Shown here one piece after another: positions 38,887-48,341 of a stretch of 64,000 nucleotides of DNA. Source of the DNA: Pseudomonadota bacterium (GTDB lineage: Bacteria; Pseudomonadota; Gammaproteobacteria; Burkholderiales; Burkholderiaceae_B); NCBI GenBank assembly GCA_023423975.1, contig JAFAEO010000080.1, positions 41,831 through 105,830 on the forward strand, in the 5' to 3' direction. Within the stretch, counting starts at the first letter, position 1; each line of letters begins with the position of its first letter. A model generated the notes under the pieces. The model was given only the letters and a program-made list of their open reading frames with translations, had not been told where the DNA came from and did no database searches. The translations under genes and the position numbers were made by a program.

Positions 38887-39405
38887 TCAGGGAAGAGGAA
38901 GCGCTTTAGTGCGTCGACGGTTTTCGCGTTCCATGTCAGCATTAATTTTTTGCTGATCAATAATAAATTTCTCTGGCACTTTTGGATCGAGCAGAATCGG
39001 CAGCATGTCGCCAGTTTGCGCAGCAGGTAAATCCAGCAGAGTGGTATATTCCCGTGTCACGCCACGGATGCGTTGACCCGTTTTGGGGTGGTTGTATTCC
39101 AGAGTGTAGGCTAGTTGCGGCTGCTCGTTCAGATAGACGCCGGTCAATTTAACGCTGATGACTTTTGCCCTGGCAGGCACCCCGCATTTACTCAGTCTGC
39201 TGACGCGACGCATATGGCGTAATTCCGGATAGTTGACACGAAAGAAAACCCAGAAGCACAACGAGGACATAAGAAAAAGCACCGATTCTTCATATAAGCC
39301 ATCGGTACCAATGTCTAATATCCCATTAGCTAAACCTAACCCTAGCGTAAACAAAGCCGCTAAAAGCGACAAACAATTAACGAAGATAAGAAGCAATTTT
39401 TTCAT
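38887..39405 (-). CDS. Small membrane protein, duplicate B (DUF3592-like)
   Basis: A 172-residue protein with two N-terminal membrane segments (about residues 3-28 and 41-55) followed by a soluble beta-rich domain containing RVSRLSKCGVPARAKVISV and YNHPKTGQRIRGVTREYTTL. It is a clear paralog of the protein at 39575-40072, sharing most of the domain after residue 50. The start overlaps the stop of a broken vgrG 3' fragment, copying the arrangement of the intact pair. The function is unknown; an immunity or effector-associated role is inferred only from position. Confidence 0.8.
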   Translation of the reverse strand: MKKLLLIFVNCLSLLAALFTLGLGLANGILDIGTDGLYEESVLFLMSSLCFWVFFRVNYPELRHMRRVSRLSKCGVPARAKVISVKLTGVYLNEQPQLAYTLEYNHPKTGQRIRGVTREYTTLLDLPAAQTGDMLPILLDPKVPEKFIIDQQKINADMERENRRRTKALPLP

Positions 39406-39553
39406 ATTGTCGAATCCAGCGCAGATACCCGGTTTGTCAGCGCGCCCAGATGGTTACGCACGGCAGTCATCTTGGTGTACATCCCGTGAACGGTTCCCCT
39501 GACCGCATCATTGCTTTACGAGACCGTCTTGAACGATTGTTTGACGCCATCTG
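39402..39553 (-). pseudogene. Duplicated 3' end of vgrG, broken
   Basis: Reading the minus strand, this stretch repeats the last 49 codons or so of the intact vgrG. It ends MYTKMTAVRNHLGALTNRV then SALDSTI and stop, against MYTKMAGVRNHLGALTNRV in VgrG. An in-frame TAA replaces the CAA codon after KTVS. It has no start and is a relic carried along when the downstream gene was duplicated. Confidence 0.9.
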
Positions 39554-39574
39554 TCGTTTCCTTTCGATCCGTCC

Positions 39575-40072
39575 TCAGGGCAGCAGAAGTGCCTTGGAGT
39601 TTCGGGGACGTATTCGTTTCTTGTCAATAATAATCTCCTCGGGCGCGTCGGGATCAAAAAGAATTGGCAGCATGTCGCCGGTTTGCGCAGCAGGCAAATC
39701 CAGCAGAGTGGTATATTCCCGTGTCACGCCACGGACGCGTTGACCCGTTTTGGGGTGGTTGTAGGCCAGAGTGTAGGCCAGTTGCGGCTGCTCGTTCAGA
39801 TAACGGCCAGTCAATTCAACGCTGATGACTTTTGCTCTGGCAGGCACCCCGCATTTACTCAATCTGCTAACGCGATGGATATGGCGAACATCCGGATAGT
39901 CGAACCGAAAAAAGAACCAGAAGAGCACGGCGGAGCCAAGGAGAAACATCAATTCTGGGTGTAAATCAGTGGCGTCATGACTTACTATAAAAACCCAGAT
40001 GGCTGAACCTAGCATAAGCAAAGCCAATAAAAGCGTCGCGTAATGAATAATGATGGGCTGCCTATTTTTCAT
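39575..40072 (-). CDS. Small membrane protein, duplicate A (DUF3592-like)
   Basis: A 165-residue protein with two N-terminal membrane segments (about residues 8-29 and 40-53) and a C-terminal soluble domain that contains RVSRLSKCGVPARAKVISV, as its duplicate does. The two copies differ mostly in the membrane part and the last 20 residues. It overlaps the vgrG stop by 4 bases (ATGA), so it is made together with VgrG. Candidates are an immunity protein, an effector or an accessory factor of the VgrG; the sequence alone does not decide. Confidence 0.82.
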   Translation of the reverse strand: MKNRQPIIIHYATLLLALLMLGSAIWVFIVSHDATDLHPELMFLLGSAVLFWFFFRFDYPDVRHIHRVSRLSKCGVPARAKVISVELTGRYLNEQPQLAYTLAYNHPKTGQRVRGVTREYTTLLDLPAAQTGDMLPILFDPDAPEEIIIDKKRIRPRNSKALLLP

Positions 40073-42462
40073 GTTGTTGAATCCAGTGCAGATACTCGGT
40101 TTGTCAACGCGCCAAGATGGTTGCGCACACCGGCCATCTTAGTGTACATCCCGGCAACGGTTCCCTTGATTGCTTGATTGCTTTGCGATACCGTCTTGAC
40201 TGATTGTTCCACAGCAATCATCCTCTGTTCCGCTGCGGTGGCTCTCGCTAGGGTCCCCAGCAGTTTCTTTTCGTCCACATATCCCGTAATTCCAAGTTTA
40301 CCAATTGAAGTTGCCACACCGGTAAGGGTCAACGTCGCACCATTAACGGTAAGGGTGGCGCCATTTGCCGTTGCTGTTGCCGGACAAGCATTAATGGCAT
40401 AACCCTGGGTGAAAGTTTGCCGCCCGAATGCAGTATTCGTGGTTACACCGCTAAGATACGAAGTCTTGTCTCCATAGTTCTCGCTCCTCTCGTTTCCGTG
40501 TCTGATAGCATGCTTATCGCCATAGCTTGTTTTATTCTGATTTCCGGTAATGGTTTGTTCAACCAGACCCACAATGGTTTGTGTCAGGTTGCCGTTCTGG
40601 GAGGTGGTTTTGTTGCCGGTCAGATCACTGACGATATTGCCTTCGACCGTTTGGGTGATGGCGCCGATCTGCTTGCGGATAATGTCGCCGGTGCGTTTGT
40701 CGATCAAATCTCCCATATGCTCTGAGTTCAACACCCCCTTGATGATCGTGTCGTAGTTGGCATTGATTTCTCGTTTGACGGCGGCGTTCAGTTGTTCGTT
40801 GGTGATGCCCTGCCGGGTGATATAGGTGTCTTTCTGCACGGTCAGGTGCTGGTCGCCGCCGACAGAGGTGGTGTGGTTGTTGCCGATGTGGTGATTGCAG
40901 TCGTTGTTGATTTCCAGCAGCATATTCAACTGCGCTTTCATATGGGCAAGCTCGGCGCCCAGCTTGTCCTCGAACAGCAGCCAGTTGGCCGTGGAAGGAT
41001 CGCCGTGAACCGACTGGCTCCAGAAGCCGCTCTGGCTGGCGTTGGCCGGCAATGAGACCGGCGGCATATTGCTGGCGTTATAGACCCGTCCCAGCACCAG
41101 CGGACGATCGGGGCAGCCGCCGATAAAGTCGACAACGACTTCGTCATTGATGCGCGGCAATTGCAGCCCACCGAATCCGCCGCCGGCCCAGGGGCTGGAC
41201 ACACGCACCCAGCACGATGAATTTTCATTTTTGACACCGTAACGATCCCAGTGGAACTGCACCTTGACCCGTCCGAACTGGTCGGTCCACAGTTCTTCTC
41301 CGGCCGGACCGACGACGGTTGCGGTTTGCGGGCCATGGGTGCGGGGCACCGGTGTGATGCGTGCAGCTCGATACTGGGTGCTGCAAGGCACGGCAACAAA
41401 CGATGTCTGGAAGGACTCATCAAGGTCAGTGCCGGTGGCATACCCGGAAATACTCATCTGGTAGTTCGCAGACACGACAAGATAGTCGCGGTTCAGCGTC
41501 GAGCGGGGATGGCCCTTCAGGCTGAAAATATGACCAGGCGCAATGCCGCGTCCATTGGTGATGCCGCGGCTTTGCTCGCGTTCGCTTTGCAATTGCTGCA
41601 GGCGGATTCTGGCGTATTGCTCGCCATGGTCCGGCTCCTGGAAGCCGCCCTGCCACTCGAACATTTGCAGATCCCCTGTCTGGGAGCCACCCGGATGGCT
41701 GGATATCGCGTCCAGGCAGGCACGTGGTTTGGTGAAATCGTAGTCTACCGTTGCGTAGCTATCGGGCGTGATCTGCGCGGCGACCTCCCACATGGAAATA
41801 TATTCCTGTTGTGGTTTGGCCAGGCGGTCCGGCCCGTAATAGGGAATCACATCATAGCCGGGCATGGCGGTGTGCGAGGATGCATGGTCGGTCATGACCA
41901 ATGTGTGCTGACCGTTTGCGTGCCGAAAATAGTAGTAAATGCCTTCGTGCTCCATCAGCCGGCTGAGAAAGGCAAAGTCGGTTTCCTGGTACTGTACGCA
42001 GTATTCCCAGTCGCGATAGGCGTCCGCCAGATTGAGTTCGAACGGGCAGTCGTGCTCAGACAAGACCTCCCGAATAATTTCGGGAACAGTTTTTTTCTGG
42101 AAGATTTTGTTGTCGGACGTTTGTGTAAGATTCCACAAGCAGGGGCGCACATTCGCCCGGTATATGTAGTGGCGCGCGCCGTCATTTTCCTGGCCCACCA
42201 TTTCGAAGCGCGTGACTTGGCCGTTCAGGAAACGGACGCCTGAAAGCGTCTGGATTTCAAGCGTGAGTGGTTGGCCAAGGACGCGATTGAGGTCGATGTT
42301 GTAATTGCTTGCGACCAGTTCTACATTGAATTCAAAGAGCCGCGATAGCGCTTCGAAGCCGCTCATTTGTCGGAACAGCAGTTGATCTTCAAGAGGCGTG
42401 TGTGCCACGATCGAGCGCAGTTGCCTCGCGTGTGGTAACCGGGAAGAGAAGGGTGCATCCAT
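40069..42462 (-). CDS. vgrG: T6SS spike protein VgrG
   Basis: A 797-residue VgrG, the trimeric spike of the type VI secretion needle. Residues 20-370 form the gp27-like base. Residues 380-470 are the gp5 OB-fold (DQFGRVKVQFHWDRYG, then SSPWAGGGFGGLQLPRINDE). From about 500 to 715 there is a repetitive beta-helix needle (GNKTTSQNGNLTQTIVG and similar). Residues 720-797 form an extra helical tail with no enzyme motif I recognise. It is transcribed with a DUF4150 tip upstream and the small membrane protein downstream, without T6SS core genes. Confidence 0.95.
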   Translation of the reverse strand: MDAPFSSRLPHARQLRSIVAHTPLEDQLLFRQMSGFEALSRLFEFNVELVASNYNIDLNRVLGQPLTLEIQTLSGVRFLNGQVTRFEMVGQENDGARHYIYRANVRPCLWNLTQTSDNKIFQKKTVPEIIREVLSEHDCPFELNLADAYRDWEYCVQYQETDFAFLSRLMEHEGIYYYFRHANGQHTLVMTDHASSHTAMPGYDVIPYYGPDRLAKPQQEYISMWEVAAQITPDSYATVDYDFTKPRACLDAISSHPGGSQTGDLQMFEWQGGFQEPDHGEQYARIRLQQLQSEREQSRGITNGRGIAPGHIFSLKGHPRSTLNRDYLVVSANYQMSISGYATGTDLDESFQTSFVAVPCSTQYRAARITPVPRTHGPQTATVVGPAGEELWTDQFGRVKVQFHWDRYGVKNENSSCWVRVSSPWAGGGFGGLQLPRINDEVVVDFIGGCPDRPLVLGRVYNASNMPPVSLPANASQSGFWSQSVHGDPSTANWLLFEDKLGAELAHMKAQLNMLLEINNDCNHHIGNNHTTSVGGDQHLTVQKDTYITRQGITNEQLNAAVKREINANYDTIIKGVLNSEHMGDLIDKRTGDIIRKQIGAITQTVEGNIVSDLTGNKTTSQNGNLTQTIVGLVEQTITGNQNKTSYGDKHAIRHGNERSENYGDKTSYLSGVTTNTAFGRQTFTQGYAINACPATATANGATLTVNGATLTLTGVATSIGKLGITGYVDEKKLLGTLARATAAEQRMIAVEQSVKTVSQSNQAIKGTVAGMYTKMAGVRNHLGALTNRVSALDSTT

Positions 42463-42736
42463 AATAGTCTGTCATTACTCAATACTGAATACCGTTTCGA
42501 AAGCGCGATCACGCTGCCTAGCGGTGCTGAGGTTCATGTCAAAATATCCGATCGGATTCTAGCAGTGTTTCTGTTGAAAAAACGTCGGAAAAAAGAAACT
42601 GAAAAGGTTAAAAATTGCAAAGTGGTGACGTCCTGACGCCACGTGTTCCCTTTGTCCGGGGCCGGACGCCTTGCGTGGTTTTGCATCGCGATGAGACCAT
42701 GCGGCCCGCTAGTCAGTGCGGTCAGGTGTCATGATT

Positions 42737-43123
42737 CTACGGCGCCAGCACCAGAATTTTGGGCTGGCTGGGAATCAGGCGCATGCCGATCATGTTGGCG
42801 GTGTTCTGCAGCGTGACGCTGGTCAGCCTGGTTGCCGGCGCGCAACGCAAAAGCACCGTGAAAGCGCCGGTCAGATCCCGTTTGGTGCTCATCACTGTAT
42901 GAGAGACCACGCCGCCGATGACGCCCGGGATGTCTCCCAGGCTGATAGGCGTGAACGTCATCATATTGTGTGCGGGGGCAAAACATTTAAGAATATTAAA
43001 ACAGACGGGCAGGGCCATCATGCCAAGGGCAATGTTGGGGTAGGGGACCGGAATTGCCGGGGGGGTCAGGCAAACATCCGGAAACGCCACATCGGTTCCG
43101 AAAAGCTGACAGTTTGCAAACAT
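42737..43123 (-). CDS. DUF4150 PAAR-like tip protein
   Basis: A 128-residue protein of the DUF4150 family, a PAAR-like domain that caps the VgrG spike and carries effectors. It shows the family start MFANCQLFGTDVAFPDVC and the central VPYPNIALGMMALPVCFNIL. No toxin domain is fused to it. It lies 274 bases upstream of vgrG and 16 bases after a pentapeptide-repeat gene; that 274-base gap may hold a separate vgrG promoter. Confidence 0.88.
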   Translation of the reverse strand: MFANCQLFGTDVAFPDVCLTPPAIPVPYPNIALGMMALPVCFNILKCFAPAHNMMTFTPISLGDIPGVIGGVVSHTVMSTKRDLTGAFTVLLRCAPATRLTSVTLQNTANMIGMRLIPSQPKILVLAP

Positions 43124-43139
43124 CGTGCTTCTCCTTTGT

Positions 43140-44189
43140 TTAATGGCGCGCTACAGCGGCGCTGAACAACTCTGCTTCATAAAGTGCATCATCCTTTTCA
43201 ATGACGCCAGCGCGCTTTTTCAGGCCGGTGTCATTGGTAATGGCGCGGTGCATCCGCGTACGCTGCAAACGGGCGCGGTCGAAACGGGCGCCGACCAGCG
43301 TGGCATAAGAAAAATCGCAATAGGCCAGGTCGCAGTGACTGAATATCGATTCGTGACATAGCGCCCGTTGAAAAACGCTCATGGTCAGGATCGCATTTGA
43401 AAAATCCGTTCGCTGTAAAACAGCTTCGACCCAGATTGTCTGCGCCAGATTGGCGTTGTGAAACAGCGCTTCAGTCAGATCCGACTCAGGGAACAATGCG
43501 TAGGGCGCATTGACGCCATTGAACGAGGCGGCATGCAACGCACAGCCCTTCAGGCTGCATTGCGCCAGTGTGCTTTGATCAAATAGCGCACCCGAGAAAT
43601 CGGCGTCGATAAATTGCGATCCGGTCAGGTTGCAGTGTTGCAACGCCAGCCCGGCGGCCTGCGATTCAAAAAAAACGGTTTGCGGCATATTTTTGCTGTC
43701 GAACCTGCACCGCCTCAAGTCCAGGCGAAACAAAGTCAATTGTTCAAGATCCTGTCGGATAACCGCCTCATCCATGGTGCAGGTGGCAATGCAATTGTTT
43801 TTGTTAACGGAAAAAGCCAACAGGCTGTGGTCCAGTATGCAGTCCTTGAAGGTGCTTTGCTCGCAGGTTCCCGAAAAGGCTGAATGCGACAGATCGCATT
43901 CGACGAACTGGGTGGCAAACGCGTGAATATTCTCGAAGCGGCATCCTGACATTTGGCATTTGTTCAGGATCGCCAGCTTCAGATTAATGTTCTGCAGCGC
44001 CAGGCCGCTCAGAGTGCATTCGCTGAGTACGCACTCTGAGAAGTCGACATCTGTCAGCGTGCAGGCGGTAAAGTCCACCTCTTCGAAGATCATGGCTGCC
44101 AGATTCATGCCCGACAGGTCAAAGGCCAGCGCCTCACCACTGATCACACCGCCAACGCGCGCAATTTCGCGAAATTCTTCCAGCTTCAT
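43140..44189 (-). CDS. Pentapeptide-repeat protein
   Basis: A 349-residue protein made almost entirely of pentapeptide repeats (A[D/N]LXX pattern, about residues 15-330), which form a right-handed quadrilateral beta-helix. Examples are LSGMNLAAMIFEEVDFTACT (Leu/Phe centred repeats). Its start overlaps the stop of the preceding DUF2169 gene by four bases. Such proteins occur next to DUF2169/VgrG in T6SS clusters. It may be an adaptor or cargo; some pentapeptide proteins mimic DNA. Confidence 0.88.
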   Translation of the reverse strand: MKLEEFREIARVGGVISGEALAFDLSGMNLAAMIFEEVDFTACTLTDVDFSECVLSECTLSGLALQNINLKLAILNKCQMSGCRFENIHAFATQFVECDLSHSAFSGTCEQSTFKDCILDHSLLAFSVNKNNCIATCTMDEAVIRQDLEQLTLFRLDLRRCRFDSKNMPQTVFFESQAAGLALQHCNLTGSQFIDADFSGALFDQSTLAQCSLKGCALHAASFNGVNAPYALFPESDLTEALFHNANLAQTIWVEAVLQRTDFSNAILTMSVFQRALCHESIFSHCDLAYCDFSYATLVGARFDRARLQRTRMHRAITNDTGLKKRAGVIEKDDALYEAELFSAAVARH

Positions 44190-46897
44190 CGGTTACGCGC
44201 CTGCACTACTTTTCTTAAAGGATAGATGTTCGCCTGCTCTTTGTAGCTGTCGTCCAGTATGGTATCGGCATCGGCAATGATCTGCTCCAGATTGGCGCGA
44301 AAAATGTTTGCCCGTTTCATTGTCGCGGCGCGCACGTCTGCTTTCTTGAAATTTGCGTGCATCAGATCGGCGTCGGTCAGCTCGGCGTGTTGCAGGTTGC
44401 TGCGAATGAACATGCTCTGGGGGGTACGGACTTTGCCCAGAATCGCGCCCGACAGGTTCGTATTTGAAAAATCGCAGCCTTCCATATGGGCCTGGGAAAA
44501 ATCCATATTGCGCAGATCCATATCCCTGAAGTTGCTGTTTTTCATGCGCGAAGAACGAAAGCTGCAGTGCGAAAATGCGGTATGGTAGGCAAAGCCCACA
44601 CACATGAAATTGACATGGTCAAAATCCACCTTGTTCAGCGTGGAGGCAAAAAACATACAGCTATCGAGTCGGGCATCATGAAAGCGACATTGAGTCAACG
44701 TCCCTTCATTAATCGATACCTTGAAGGCTGCTGACTGGCTCAGGTCGCAGTCTGCCAGGATAAGTTCATTGATAATCGACATGTCAAAAGAAGCAGCCCG
44801 AAGATCGCAGTGACGGAAGGTCAGTTGTCTGGCAAGCAGATTGCTGATCGCGGCCTGCTCAAATGAACAATGGGCAAAGGTGGACTGCTCAAGGATGGCT
44901 TCGGCAATGTGCGTGCCATCAAATACGCTGTGAGTGGCTTCGACCAGCGACAGGTTGGCTTGCTTGAAAACAGCACCGGACAATACCGTTTCGTGCAGTT
45001 TGGCGCGAGTGAGTACGGCTTGGGAAAAATTGCAGTTATCGAGCCGGCAATGAGTAAGGTCTGTGGCCTCCATCAGCGCGTCGGAAAAATCTGCGCCGCG
45101 CAGATCCAGCCCGGACAGGTCCAGCCCGGTCAGATCCAGGCCTGACAGATTTTTCGTTGCATGATATTTTTCCAGAATGACCTGACGCATTTGTTCGCTT
45201 TCGTGGCGGGTTACGCGTGCAACGCCATCCTGGAACTGCGCGCAATACAGGTACATGCGTCTGCGCAGAGGATTGAGTTTTTCCAGGCGGGCCCGGTCTT
45301 TTTCATCTATACCGGGCGGGGTGTCTACCCCCGAGGGTTTCATGGCATCCTGCAGTTGAGATTGGATCTGGTCGTATGCCATATCGGCGCCGCCCATGTT
45401 GGCTGCCAGGTCCCGGATGGCCTCATCCTGACTGAGTTGGGCCAGTTTCTTGTCGAAATCCAGTTCTTCAGCAATGTCCTTTGGCGGGCCTTTGGGCTTC
45501 ATGCCCTGACCGGTAAAGAGTGCTTCGACGAAATCGACGTAGTCCCGGTCAGGCTCAGGGCCGGCTGCCGTCAGCAACTGATCACGTATCTGTTCTTTTT
45601 CCAGTTGCATGGTTTCCTGCAGCCGCTCTGTCTCTTCCATGAGCGCCGGCAGGTCTGCCGGCGAATATTCCCGTTCGGGTCCCATCAGAACCGGAACGTA
45701 GTCGTCGGGATTGAAGCCGTACTCCGATATTTCCTGGCGCATGTCGTTCTGCAAGGCTTGCTGTCGCAAACGGGATTTTTGCCACAGCTGTGTTTGCTTG
45801 ACCGATATGTCGCTGTCCAGCCATTTTCCAATGAGCGCAGGCGTCACCAATTCGTAGTCTCGAAAGGCATACAGGCCGCCTTTGATGGGTTCGCTGCGCT
45901 GTTGCATGATGCTTTGATAGTGCTCGGCGCTGCGCCGCTGACCGGCGATTTCCAGCGCAGGCATAATATGCGTGACATCCAGCGCATCGTCCTCGTCCAC
46001 CGGAATAGAGCCGTGGTAGATCAGCAAAATCTGTTTGTTTTCGGGTACAAACCAGACGGTTGATGCCTGCATAGTCACTTCCCGAAAAGTATCGCTTTGC
46101 CTCACAAAGCACCGCGCATGCCAGTCGGGGATGCGGCCTTGCCAGACCTGCTCGTCCGGGGTCATATTCCAGATGGCGAAGCGCTCGCCCATGGGCGCCT
46201 GTCCGCGATCCGCCCACTGCTGGGTCGCGGGCGCCATATTGAATATGGCCGGGTTCATATCGGGGAAAAAGCCGGGGAAGTCTTGCTTGAGCCAGCTTTC
46301 CGAATACGACCCCATCATTTTTTGCCGACTGGGACGCATAAAGCTGATCGGCCCCAGTCCGGCGATGGGGATGTCCTTGCCGGGCGCTACGTAAGGATGC
46401 AAGGGCTCTTCGATATTGGGCAGTTCGATCGCCTCTGCGCTTGTCCTGCCATGAATCGCGCCCTTGCCCGAAGGATTTTCGGCCGAAGCGACACCGCCGT
46501 ATGCATTTGCCCAGGTCATCGGCATTGCATCGAACGCCTGGGGTTGGGTGGGGCGCCCGCTGATCCAGTGTCGGGCTCCTGTAACCCGCAACTCCCTGGT
46601 CAGGCCGGCGGCCTCCACTCGCACCATACAAGATGTTTTGTCCTGCTGATGGATGGTATATGCGTTGCCGCTCACCAGAAATTCGGGCCGCGCTTTGGGA
46701 ATGAACATATCGATCATGCTGTCGGCGTCCAGGGTGGGAACGATGTCCTTCCAAAGGACGAGATCCGGCAAAATGACCGGATGAGGACCGCTGAGATCGG
46801 CCAGCGCCATGACGGCAATGCCCAGACGCTGCTGGTTACGCCATAAGTACGGCCGGGAGAGGATGGAAAGCCGGAATGGTTTGAGTGTTTTCATCAA
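44186..46897 (-). CDS. DUF2169 domain plus pentapeptide-repeat protein
   Basis: A 903-residue protein. The N-terminal third (about 1-330) is DUF2169, the chaperone/adaptor domain that loads effectors on VgrG in T6SS (PFRLSILSRPYLWRNQQ, then WANAYGGVASAENPSGKG). A hydrophilic middle region of about 250 residues follows, rich in Glu/Gln. Residues 580-870 are pentapeptide repeats (LSGLDLTGLDLSGLDLRGAD). It is the first gene of the vgrG cluster transcript. The fusion of adaptor and repeat scaffold suggests a cargo carrier, but which cargo is not clear. Confidence 0.88.
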   Translation of the reverse strand: MMKTLKPFRLSILSRPYLWRNQQRLGIAVMALADLSGPHPVILPDLVLWKDIVPTLDADSMIDMFIPKARPEFLVSGNAYTIHQQDKTSCMVRVEAAGLTRELRVTGARHWISGRPTQPQAFDAMPMTWANAYGGVASAENPSGKGAIHGRTSAEAIELPNIEEPLHPYVAPGKDIPIAGLGPISFMRPSRQKMMGSYSESWLKQDFPGFFPDMNPAIFNMAPATQQWADRGQAPMGERFAIWNMTPDEQVWQGRIPDWHARCFVRQSDTFREVTMQASTVWFVPENKQILLIYHGSIPVDEDDALDVTHIMPALEIAGQRRSAEHYQSIMQQRSEPIKGGLYAFRDYELVTPALIGKWLDSDISVKQTQLWQKSRLRQQALQNDMRQEISEYGFNPDDYVPVLMGPEREYSPADLPALMEETERLQETMQLEKEQIRDQLLTAAGPEPDRDYVDFVEALFTGQGMKPKGPPKDIAEELDFDKKLAQLSQDEAIRDLAANMGGADMAYDQIQSQLQDAMKPSGVDTPPGIDEKDRARLEKLNPLRRRMYLYCAQFQDGVARVTRHESEQMRQVILEKYHATKNLSGLDLTGLDLSGLDLRGADFSDALMEATDLTHCRLDNCNFSQAVLTRAKLHETVLSGAVFKQANLSLVEATHSVFDGTHIAEAILEQSTFAHCSFEQAAISNLLARQLTFRHCDLRAASFDMSIINELILADCDLSQSAAFKVSINEGTLTQCRFHDARLDSCMFFASTLNKVDFDHVNFMCVGFAYHTAFSHCSFRSSRMKNSNFRDMDLRNMDFSQAHMEGCDFSNTNLSGAILGKVRTPQSMFIRSNLQHAELTDADLMHANFKKADVRAATMKRANIFRANLEQIIADADTILDDSYKEQANIYPLRKVVQARNR

Positions 46898-47539
46898 TCG
46901 CGACTGATTTTGTCAGAGAGTTCTGGGATCTAAGTCACAGCATGTCGCTGTTCTGCGCGCAACGTGACATGCCCTTTGACCGAGTGCATTTATTCGTGCA
47001 AACAGTGTGTTTTCGCCGGTAACCGGGTGAGAGCCGGATCGCATGGTGCCCAATTGCGGCCAGAGATTCAGATATCGGCCAGCGGGTGCTGCCTGGATGC
47101 GCCATGCTGTGACAGGCAAGCCGGCCGTAGCCAATGACCAGGATGTGCACAGTAAGCGACTTTTTTTTCGGGCGATAGCTAAGCAATTCGAGAGGAACCA
47201 CGGTAGCGCGAAATGGCTTTGCTGAGCAGGTGGGCGTAAAAGAGAGCGAAACTGAATTGGGGTAGTGGTGTCCATAATGAATTGGCCTGCGTTCCCGCAG
47301 GACGCGACGATAAACATTTTGGAAAGCTTGCGAAACGATTGATTTGAAACTTATGCTAATACGCTCTATCCTAGCAGAATCGTTTTAAATTGATTTGATC
47401 AGGCTTAAGAACTGGGCGTTGGCGATAAAAAAATTACGCGCCTCAGACTCGGCGTTTTACGGACCCAATTGGTTCGGCGCCGGATAATGGCAGGCATCAA
47501 TTGAGCCTGTATCGCGATTTTTCAACGTTAGTCTGGCGC
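46898..47539. other. Long spacer upstream of the vgrG cluster
   Basis: About 640 bases without a supported gene. It should contain the promoter of the DUF2169 operon on the minus strand. The region 47320-47400 is AT-rich, and short frames on both strands resemble nothing known. Confidence 0.55.
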
Positions 47540-47569
47540 AAAAAAACCGGCTTGCTGGCCGGTTTTTTT
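47540..47569 (-). terminator. Intrinsic terminator of the glt operon
   Basis: The stem accggc/gccggt with a short loop is flanked by A7 on one side and T7 on the other, so it works in both directions. It ends the minus-strand ATPase gene at 47590. Confidence 0.85.
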
Positions 47570-47589
47570 AATGATGTGGTGAGAGATGT

Positions 47590-48330
47590 TTAATGCCCCA
47601 GGATCTTCGACAGGAAATGCTTGGCCCGGTCTGAGCGCGCGTCCTGGTTGCCGAAGAATTCTTCCTTGTCGCAATCTTCAACAATCAGGCCTGCGTCCAT
47701 GAAAATCACGCGGTCAGCCACTTTGCGGGCAAAGCCCATTTCGTGGGTCACCACCATCATGGTCATGCCTTCCTTGGCCAGATCCACCATGACATCGAGC
47801 ACTTCGTTGACCATTTCAGGGTCAAGCGCCGATGTGGGTTCATCAAACAGCATGGCCATGGGGTCCATGGCCAGCGCGCGCGCAATGGCTACACGCTGTT
47901 GCTGCCCGCCAGAGAGCTGGCCTGGGTACTTATCCTTGTGCTCAATGAGCCCGACACGGTCAAGCAGCTTGCGGCCGCGTTCCATGGCCTCATCCTTGGA
48001 GCGATCCAGAACCTTGATCTGGGCCAGCGCCAGGTTTTCCATGACGGAAAGGTGCGGGAACAGTTCAAAGTGTTGGAACACCATGCCGATTTTGGAGCGC
48101 AGTTTAGGCAGATCCGTTTTCGGGCTGCCTACCGAGACGCTGTTGAAGAAAATCTCGCCTTTCTGGAAGGGCTCCAGACCATTGGCGGTTTTGATCAATG
48201 TGGATTTGCCTGATCCCGACGGACCGCAAACCACCACAACTTCACCTTTGTTGATTTCGGTTGTGCAATCGGTCAGCACCTGGAATTTTCCATACCATTT
48301 ACTAACGTTTTTAAATTCAATCATAGCCAT
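47590..48330 (-). CDS. gltL: Glutamate/aspartate ABC transporter ATP-binding protein
   Basis: A 246-residue ATPase with Walker A GPSGSGKST, signature LSGGQQQR, Walker B LFDEP and H-loop THEMGFA. It is the last gene of a gltIJKL operon and a close paralog of the ATPase at 17560-18285. I chose the ATG at 48330; the next ATG (48324) is also possible. Confidence 0.93.
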   Translation of the reverse strand: MAMIEFKNVSKWYGKFQVLTDCTTEINKGEVVVVCGPSGSGKSTLIKTANGLEPFQKGEIFFNSVSVGSPKTDLPKLRSKIGMVFQHFELFPHLSVMENLALAQIKVLDRSKDEAMERGRKLLDRVGLIEHKDKYPGQLSGGQQQRVAIARALAMDPMAMLFDEPTSALDPEMVNEVLDVMVDLAKEGMTMMVVTHEMGFARKVADRVIFMDAGLIVEDCDKEEFFGNQDARSDRAKHFLSKILGH

Positions 48331-48341
48331 GGAGAAATACC

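Noticed and set aside
43140..44189. Pentapeptide protein as a quinolone-resistance (Qnr) protein
   Set aside because: Its position inside a vgrG operon and coupling to a DUF2169 gene point to T6SS; length and repeat layout differ from the usual 215-residue Qnr.
46913..47317. Minus-strand frame upstream of the vgrG cluster
   Set aside because: The composition is Arg/Cys/Thr rich as in a chance frame, and a competing plus frame overlaps it; no start signal.
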